From positions 1 to 55,098 of the forward strand of contig NZ_NPEV01000038.1 in NCBI RefSeq assembly GCF_003258835.1: a stretch of 55,098 bases of DNA. Reading direction: 5' to 3'. A program made the position numbers and the translations under genes. Under the pieces are notes generated by a model. That model saw only the letters and a list, made by a program, of their open reading frames with translations. It had not been told where the DNA came from and searched no databases. Shown here piece after piece: positions 49,331 through 55,098 of the stretch; position 1 is the first letter of the stretch; every line of letters begins with the position of its first letter. This stretch comes from Rhodobium orientis. GTDB taxonomy: Bacteria > Pseudomonadota > Alphaproteobacteria > Rhizobiales > Rhodobiaceae.

Positions 49331-50167
49331 TCACACCGTCAGCTGCCCCCGCCGCACCTCGTAGAGCATGACCGCGGTGGAAACGGCGAGGTTGAGGGAG
49401 TCCGCCTTGCCGGCCATCGGGATCTTGACCAGCCGGTCGCAGAGACCCGCCAGGTCCTCCGGCAGGCCGGATTGCTCGTTGCCCATGAAGAGGAGGACCG
49501 GCTCCTCGTAGGAAACGGCTCGGTAGTCTTCCGTGGCGGAAAGATGCGTGCCGACGACCGTGCCCGGCCATCCGGGCCGCCAGGCCTTGAAGGCCTCGAC
49601 GCTGGCGCGGGCGAGCCTCACGTGGAAGATCGAACCCATGGTCGCGCGCACGGCCTCCGTGCCGAACGGATCGACCGTGTCCCCGACAAGGAGGACGCCG
49701 GAGGCCCCGACGGCGTCGGCCGTGCGAAGGATCGTCCCGAGATTGCCGGGATCCTTGATGCCTTCCAGGGCGATCCAGACCGTCGCAGAGCTGGTATCGA
49801 TGGCGTCAAGTGGCACGGTTTTCTGTTCGAAGACGCCGATGACCATCTGCGGGTTGTCCCGCCGTGTCATCTTTTCAAGCACGGCCTCGGAGACCTTGAG
49901 GACCAGCCCGCCATGGGCGACGACCCGTGCGGCCGTCCGAGTCACCAGCTCATGGCTCGCAACCTTTTCCGCATGGACGAAGGTTTTGATCGGCCAGCCG
50001 GCCTCGATGGCGTCGGCGACGAGCTTCAGGCCTTCGGCGACGAACAGCCCGGTCGCCTGGCGGTGCTTGCGCTGGGAAAGGGCGCGGATGTCCTTGACCA
50101 GCGGATTGGCAAGGCTGGTGACGGTCTTGACGAGACCCGGCCGGCCCGGTCCGTCTTGCGTGTTCAT
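49331..50167 (-). CDS. TrmH/SpoU-family RNA 2'-O-methyltransferase
   Basis: 278 residues. N-terminal substrate-binding domain (SLANPLVKDIRALSQRKHRQATGLFVAEG) and a SPOUT catalytic domain with motif 1 IKDPGNLGTILRTADA, motif 2 LFMGNEQSGL and motif 3 IPMAGKADSLNLAVSTAVMLYE. It probably methylates rRNA, as RlmB does. It overlaps the stop of the upstream methyltransferase gene by 4 bp (ATGA), so both RNA enzymes are co-translated. Confidence 0.93.
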   Translation of the reverse strand: MNTQDGPGRPGLVKTVTSLANPLVKDIRALSQRKHRQATGLFVAEGLKLVADAIEAGWPIKTFVHAEKVASHELVTRTAARVVAHGGLVLKVSEAVLEKMTRRDNPQMVIGVFEQKTVPLDAIDTSSATVWIALEGIKDPGNLGTILRTADAVGASGVLLVGDTVDPFGTEAVRATMGSIFHVRLARASVEAFKAWRPGWPGTVVGTHLSATEDYRAVSYEEPVLLFMGNEQSGLPEDLAGLCDRLVKIPMAGKADSLNLAVSTAVMLYEVRRGQLTV

Positions 50168-51162
50168 TGCCCGCTCCAGCGCGAGAACATGGAGGTGGAA
50201 AGCGCGCGCCCTCCACCGCTGCCGTCGAGCCCCTGCTCGATGAGCGCGAGTTCTCCTGACTCAACGGTGCCGCTTCGGCCGGAAAGTTCCTCGGCAAGAA
50301 GCTCATGGGTGGCAAGGAAGGAGGCGCGGATCGAATAGGCGGTCAACACCAGGAAGAGCGCGTCGGGCGCAAGGATCTCCCGGCAGAGACGCACCATCTC
50401 CGGCAGATTTTCGAACAACTGCCAGACCTCACCCTTCGGCCCGCGGCCGTATTTTGGCGGATCGAGCAGGATGCCGTCATAGGTGTTGCCGCGCCTGCCC
50501 TCGCGGGCGACGAATTTCGTGGCGTCGTCGCAGATCCAGCGGATCGGTTTTTCCTCAAGCCCGGAGAGTGCCTGGTTCTCCCGAGCCCAGCCGATCGCCT
50601 TCTTGGAAGCGTCGACATGGGTGACCTGGGCGCCCGCTTCGGCGGCGACCAGCGAGGCAAGGCCTGTATAGCCGAACAGGTTGAGCACCTTCACCGGCCG
50701 GCCGGCGCCGCGGATCTTTTCCGCCATCCAGCGCCAGTGGGCGTCCTGTTCGGGAAAGAGGCCCACATGGCGGAACGAGGTGAAGCGGCCGACAAAGCCG
50801 ATCCCGCCATAGCGCATCGGCCAGGTCTCCGGCAGCTTCTTGGAGAATTTCCAGCGTCCCGGCCCTTCCTCGTCCGTGTCGCCGGTAAAGACCGCATCCG
50901 CCGCCTCCCAGACCGCGTCGCCCAGCCGGCGCGAGCCCATCGCCTGGGGCTCCGGGCGCACGATGGTGAGACTGCCGTAGCGCTCAAGCTTCTCCCCGTC
51001 CCCCATGTCGAGCAGCGCATAGTCGGACCAGCCGTCGCTCGTCAGCATCACCGGCCAGGCGCCCTTCGGCGCGGCGCCGGCAGCCGGGGGTGTCGGCCCT
51101 TTCGGGCGCGCGGCAGTATCTTTCTTGGGCGTGGGAGCGGTCAGCGTGAGGACTCCGGGCAT
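50164..51162 (-). CDS. Class I SAM-dependent rRNA methyltransferase (RlmI/RlmK-like)
   Basis: 332 residues. An Ala/Pro/Lys-rich N-terminal tail, then a SAM-binding domain: VLNLFGYTGLASLVAAEAGA (motif I), THVDASKKAIGWARENQ (motif II) and the catalytic DPPKYGRGPKGE. FPEQDAHWRWM is shared with RlmK/YccW-type enzymes that make m5C or m7G in 23S rRNA. The usual PUA domain is not evident. It is the first gene of the two-gene methyltransferase unit. Confidence 0.9.
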   Translation of the reverse strand: MPGVLTLTAPTPKKDTAARPKGPTPPAAGAAPKGAWPVMLTSDGWSDYALLDMGDGEKLERYGSLTIVRPEPQAMGSRRLGDAVWEAADAVFTGDTDEEGPGRWKFSKKLPETWPMRYGGIGFVGRFTSFRHVGLFPEQDAHWRWMAEKIRGAGRPVKVLNLFGYTGLASLVAAEAGAQVTHVDASKKAIGWARENQALSGLEEKPIRWICDDATKFVAREGRRGNTYDGILLDPPKYGRGPKGEVWQLFENLPEMVRLCREILAPDALFLVLTAYSIRASFLATHELLAEELSGRSGTVESGELALIEQGLDGSGGGRALSTSMFSRWSGQ

Positions 51163-51493
51163 CGATCAGGGGACGGCGTTTGAAAGACTGTTACGCGGCG
51201 AGGGCGGCAAGCGTCAATCGCCGCCGCGCCCCGCGGTCCCGTCATGCGGCGTCCGGCCGCCTTGACGGCGCCGGCGTTCATAAAAATGCCGTGAAATGAT
51301 ATGCACTTTCCCGTAACAATCCGGTTGCCGGAGCGTCCCCGAACGGGCAAGCTGCGCATCGGATGGCGGCGGGCCGACGCCGGTTTCACGCGCCGGGATG
51401 CGCGCATGACGCGAACCGGCCGAGCCGCGGACAAAACGAAAATCGGCGCTGCCGGTCGCAGACGCCGGGACGAATGACAAGGGAGCATCTGTC
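51163..51493. other. Divergent control region before the cox-like operon
   Basis: 331 bp between the methyltransferase unit and coxG. AT-richer sequence lies at 51275-51325 and could hold the cox promoter, but no clear -35/-10 pair or operator is seen. The remainder is GC-rich and non-coding. Confidence 0.35.
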
Positions 51494-52108
51494 ATGGATA
51501 TGACGGGGGAATACCGGATACCGGCCAGGCGCGAGGACGTCTGGGAGGCGATGAACGATCCGGAGGTTCTCAAAAAGTCGATCCCGGGCTGCCAGTCCCT
51601 GGAAAAGGTTTCGGACACCGAAATGACCGCCAAGGTGGTCTCCAAGATCGGCCCGGTGAAGGCGACCTTTAACGGTCACGTCACTCTTTCCGACATCGAC
51701 CCGCCGAAGGGCTACCACATCTCCGGCGAGGGCAAGGGCGGCGTTGCCGGCTTTGCCAAGGGCGGTGCCGACGTGCATCTGGCCGAGGACGGCGCGGAGA
51801 CGGTGCTGACCTATGAGGCCAAGGCCCAGGTCGGCGGCAAGCTCGCCCAGCTCGGCTCGCGCATGATCGATTCCACGGCCAAGAAGATGGCCGACGAGTT
51901 CTTCGCCAATATCAGCGAGCACTTCGGCGGCACCCCCGGCGAAGAGGAAGGCGTCCTGGAACACGCCGTCCACGAGATGGAAGACGTGGCGCGCGACGCC
52001 GAGGAGAAGCTGGAGGTCGCCGCCGGCCGCGGCTATCTCGGCGGCCCGATCGCCTGGGGCTTTGCGGCCCTTGGCGTCCTGATCCTGGTCATTCTCATCT
52101 TGAGCTGA
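51494..52108 (+). CDS. coxG: CoxG-like protein with C-terminal membrane anchor
   Basis: 204 residues. SRPBCC/START fold of the CoxG family: [34 protein letters not shown], then [21 protein letters not shown] and [29 protein letters not shown] linker rich in Glu leads to a C-terminal membrane segment ([20 protein letters not shown]). In Oligotropha CoxG anchors CO dehydrogenase to the inner membrane, a role that fits this layout. GGGAG is 9 bp upstream of the ATG. First gene of coxG-coxS-coxL. Confidence 0.92.
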   Translation: MDMTGEYRIPARREDVWEAMNDPEVLKKSIPGCQSLEKVSDTEMTAKVVSKIGPVKATFNGHVTLSDIDPPKGYHISGEGKGGVAGFAKGGADVHLAEDGAETVLTYEAKAQVGGKLAQLGSRMIDSTAKKMADEFFANISEHFGGTPGEEEGVLEHAVHEMEDVARDAEEKLEVAAGRGYLGGPIAWGFAALGVLILVILILS

Positions 52109-52196
52109 TCGAAAAGACGGAATTCGCGGCGCCGGACTGCGCATTTCGAGCCGGCGCCGCATCCCAATCAAAAGCAATCCAAAGGGAGGAATATCG

Positions 52197-52685
<489 letters not shown>

Positions 52686-52715
52686 AAAAGACAAAAACCC
52701 AAGGGAGGAACCACC

Positions 52716-55061
52716 ATGGGCGTGGAAGGAATCGGCGCACGCGTGCTCCGCAAGGAGGACAAGCGCTTCATCACCGGTCGTGGCCGCTATACCGACGACA
52801 TGACCGTCCCCGGCATGTGCCATGCCGCCTTCGTGCGCAGTCCGCACGCGCACGCGAAAATCACCTCGATCGACGCCTCGGTGGCAGAGGGCATGCCCGG
52901 TGTCATCGGCTTCCTCAACGGCCAGCAGCTCCAGGGCGACGGCATCGGCAACCTGATCTGCGGCTGGATGATCCATTCCAAGGACGGCTCGCCGATGAAC
53001 ATGGGCGCCTGGCCGGCGCTCGCCTCCGAGACTGTCCGCTATGTCGGCCAGGCGATTGCCGTCGTCGTTGCCGAAACGCGGGCCCAGGCGCGCGATGCGG
53101 CCGACGCCATCGTGGTGGAATTCGAGGAGCTGGACGCCGTCGCCGACGCCGTCTCGGCCCTGAAGGACGGTGCGCCGCAGCTTCACCCCGAAGCCCCCGG
53201 CAACCTCATCTATGACTGGGAGATTGGCGATTCGTCTGCCGTCGATGCGGCGATCGCCAGCGCCGCCCATGTGACGAAGATGGAGATCGTCAACAACCGG
53301 CTGGTGCCGAACGCCATGGAGCCGCGCGCGGCGCTCGGCGTCTACGACCCGGCCGACGAGCACTACACGGTCTGGACGACGAGCCAGAACCCCCATGTGG
53401 CACGCCTCGTCATGAGCGCGTTCTACAATGTGGCGCCGGAGCACAAGCTGCGCGTCATTGCGCCCGATGTCGGCGGCGGCTTCGGCTCCAAGATCTACAT
53501 CTATCCGGAAGAGATCGTCTGCCTGTGGGCCTCCAAGCGCACCGGCGTGCCGGTGAAGTGGGTGGCGGATCGCACCGAGGCGTTCCTCACCGATGCCCAT
53601 GGCCGCGACCATGTCAGCCATGTGGAAATGGCCTTCGACGCCGACAACAGGATGACCGCACTGAAGGTCGACACGGTGGCCAATTTCGGCGCCTACATGT
53701 CGCTCTTTTCAAGCTCGGTGCCGACCTATCTCTACGCGACGCTGCTCTCCGGCCAGTATGTGATCCCGGCCATCCACTGCAACGTCAAGGCGGTCTACAC
53801 CAACACCACCCCGGTCGATGCCTATCGCGGCGCCGGCCGTCCGGAAGCCACCTACGTTCTGGAACGGATCGTGGAGACGGCCGCCCGTGAGCTCGGCGTC
53901 TCGCCGGCGGAACTGCGGCGCAAGAACTTCATCCGCGAGTTCCCCTACCAGACGCCGGTGATCATGGCCTATGACGCCGGCGATTACGAGGTCTCGTTGG
54001 AAGCTGCGATGGCGGCTGCCGACTGGAACGGCTTTGCCGACCGGCGCGCGGAAGCCGAGAGCCGCGGCAAGAAGCGCGGCATCGGCATGAGCTGCTACAT
54101 CGAGGCCTGCGGCATCGCGCCGAGCCAGGCCGTCGGCTCGCTCGGTGCCGGCGTCGGCCTCTGGGAATCGGCGGAGGTCCGGGTCAATCCGGTCGGCACG
54201 GTGGAGATCCTCACCGGCTCGCACAGCCACGGCCAGGGCCACGAGACGACCTTCGCCCAGCTCGTCAACGAGCGTTTCGGCCTGCCGGTCGACAACGTCC
54301 AGATCGTCCACGGCGACACCGACAAGGTGCAGTTCGGCATGGGCACCTATGGCTCGCGCTCCGGCGCCGTCGGCATGTCGGCGATCGTCAAGGCCCTCGA
54401 CAAGGTCGAGAGCAAGGCCAAGAAGATCGCTGCCCATCTGCTCGAGGCCTCCGAAGGCGACATCGTCATCGAGAATGGCGAGGTCAAGGTCGCCGGCACC
54501 GACAGGAAGCTCGGCTGGCACGAGGTCTGCCTTGCCGCCTACACCGCACACAATCTGCCCGACGGCATGGAGCCGGGGCTGAAGGAGGGGGCGTTCTACG
54601 ACCCGACCAACTTCACCTTCCCGGCGGGCTGCTACATCTGCGAGGTCGAGGTCGATCCGGACACCGGCAAGACCCAGATCATCCAGTTCGTCGCCGCCGA
54701 CGACTTCGGCAAGATCATCAACCCGATGATCGTGGAAGGCCAGGTCCATGGCGGTCTGGCCCAGGGCATCGGCCAGGCGATGCTGGAAGGCTGCTCCTAC
54801 GACAAGGAGTCCGGCCAGCTCATGACCGCGTCCTACATGGACTACACCATGCCGCGCGCCGACGACATGCCGTCCTTCAACGTCTCGACGACGGAGACGA
54901 TCTGTCCGGGCAATCCGCTCGGCATGAAGGGCTGCGGCGAGGCCGGCGCCATCGGCTCGCCGCCGGCGGTGATCAACGCCATCACCGACGCCATCGGTAC
55001 CAACGACCTGAACATGCCGGCAACGCCGGAAAAGGTCTGGCGCGCCATCCACGCGGCCTAA
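52716..55061 (+). CDS. coxL: Molybdopterin subunit of a form II CO dehydrogenase-like enzyme (CoxL-like)
   Basis: 781 residues, full length for the large subunit of xanthine-oxidase-type molybdenum hydroxylases. Marks are GVEGIGARVLRKEDKRFITGRGRY at the N-terminus, PDVGGGFGSKIY, and the active-site Glu742 in KGCGEAGAIGSPP. The loop that separates CoxL types reads AYRGAGR (369-375), the form II signature; true CO dehydrogenases (form I) have AYRCSFR. It is thus probably a hydroxylase for another substrate. The order S-L suggests that the FAD subunit lies just beyond the window end. GGGAGGAACCACC precedes the ATG. Confidence 0.95.
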   Translation: MGVEGIGARVLRKEDKRFITGRGRYTDDMTVPGMCHAAFVRSPHAHAKITSIDASVAEGMPGVIGFLNGQQLQGDGIGNLICGWMIHSKDGSPMNMGAWPALASETVRYVGQAIAVVVAETRAQARDAADAIVVEFEELDAVADAVSALKDGAPQLHPEAPGNLIYDWEIGDSSAVDAAIASAAHVTKMEIVNNRLVPNAMEPRAALGVYDPADEHYTVWTTSQNPHVARLVMSAFYNVAPEHKLRVIAPDVGGGFGSKIYIYPEEIVCLWASKRTGVPVKWVADRTEAFLTDAHGRDHVSHVEMAFDADNRMTALKVDTVANFGAYMSLFSSSVPTYLYATLLSGQYVIPAIHCNVKAVYTNTTPVDAYRGAGRPEATYVLERIVETAARELGVSPAELRRKNFIREFPYQTPVIMAYDAGDYEVSLEAAMAAADWNGFADRRAEAESRGKKRGIGMSCYIEACGIAPSQAVGSLGAGVGLWESAEVRVNPVGTVEILTGSHSHGQGHETTFAQLVNERFGLPVDNVQIVHGDTDKVQFGMGTYGSRSGAVGMSAIVKALDKVESKAKKIAAHLLEASEGDIVIENGEVKVAGTDRKLGWHEVCLAAYTAHNLPDGMEPGLKEGAFYDPTNFTFPAGCYICEVEVDPDTGKTQIIQFVAADDFGKIINPMIVEGQVHGGLAQGIGQAMLEGCSYDKESGQLMTASYMDYTMPRADDMPSFNVSTTETICPGNPLGMKGCGEAGAIGSPPAVINAITDAIGTNDLNMPATPEKVWRAIHAA

Positions 55062-55098
55062 GGGACGACTTGCCGGGCCGCCCCACTCGGTGCGGCCC

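Noticed and set aside
52716-55061. True aerobic CO dehydrogenase (form I)
   Set aside because: The active-site loop is AYRGAGR, not AYRCSFR; form II enzymes are not expected to be efficient CO oxidisers.

Overview
The window is about 55 kb of GC-rich bacterial chromosome. Alphaproteobacterial traits point to Hyphomicrobiales or a close relative: tripartite tricarboxylate (TTT) and TRAP transporters, a full CtrA-type site (TTAA-N7-TTAA), paired DUF1254 proteins, a TadG-like protein, a form II CO-dehydrogenase-like locus, and intergenic repeats of the GTCATTGCGAG...GCAATCCAG type. I cannot name a genus. No integrase, transposase, phage gene, plasmid gene or CRISPR array is visible. One short AT-rich island (about 43.1-43.8 kb) looks foreign.

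Layout. 0.2-2.0 kb: tRNA-Ser(GGA) and an MFS exporter. 2.5-11.5 kb: an iron uptake locus of the FetM/FetP (P19) type with its accessory membrane complex: FTR1 permease, P19, FtrD-like Fe-S membrane protein, two FtsX-type permeases, an ATPase and two thioredoxin-like lipoproteins. A c-type cytochrome gene is inserted on the opposite strand between the two thioredoxin genes. Two dyads with shared sequence words look like Fur/Mur-type iron operators. 11.5-16.4 kb: pxpA, a LysR regulator and tctCBA, tied together by an operator of identical geometry upstream of pxpA/lysR and upstream of tctC. 17-26.6 kb: small secreted proteins and a two-armed envelope cluster (AraC, DUF3302, HlyD-type protein and DUF1254 on one arm; two small secreted proteins, a second DUF1254, a disrupted class A acid phosphatase and an outer-membrane barrel on the other). 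26.6-37.9 kb: tandem PilZ protein, TRAP transporter with divergent MarR regulator, L,D-transpeptidase, TadG-like protein, Gfo/Idh/MocA oxidoreductase, lepA, a second MarR.

38-45 kb: a pentapeptide-repeat membrane protein, then a tightly overlapping operon for molybdenum hydroxylase maturation (XdhC N-part, LysE-type exporter, XdhC C-part, MoeA/MocA-like fusion). After it come the AT-rich island, the 3' end of a lost short-chain dehydrogenase gene, and an acyl-CoA dehydrogenase. 45-49 kb: a GNAT enzyme, a secreted protein and a divergent Lrp / dialkylglycine-decarboxylase-like pair, bracketed by related repeat clusters in inverted orientation. 49.3-51.2 kb: two RNA methyltransferases. 51.5-55.1 kb: coxG, coxS and coxL of a form II (AYRGAGR) molybdenum hydroxylase; the FAD subunit is not in the window. 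The maturation genes at 39.7-43.1 kb could serve this enzyme.

The most unusual observations are the shared LysR-type operator, the TGA that replaces the conserved Trp codon in the acid phosphatase motif, the cytochrome inside the iron locus, the triplicated periplasmic domain of the FTR1 protein, the AT-rich island with its SDR remnant, and the five-run G-tract coding for a Gly-Trp repeat in the TadG-like protein.
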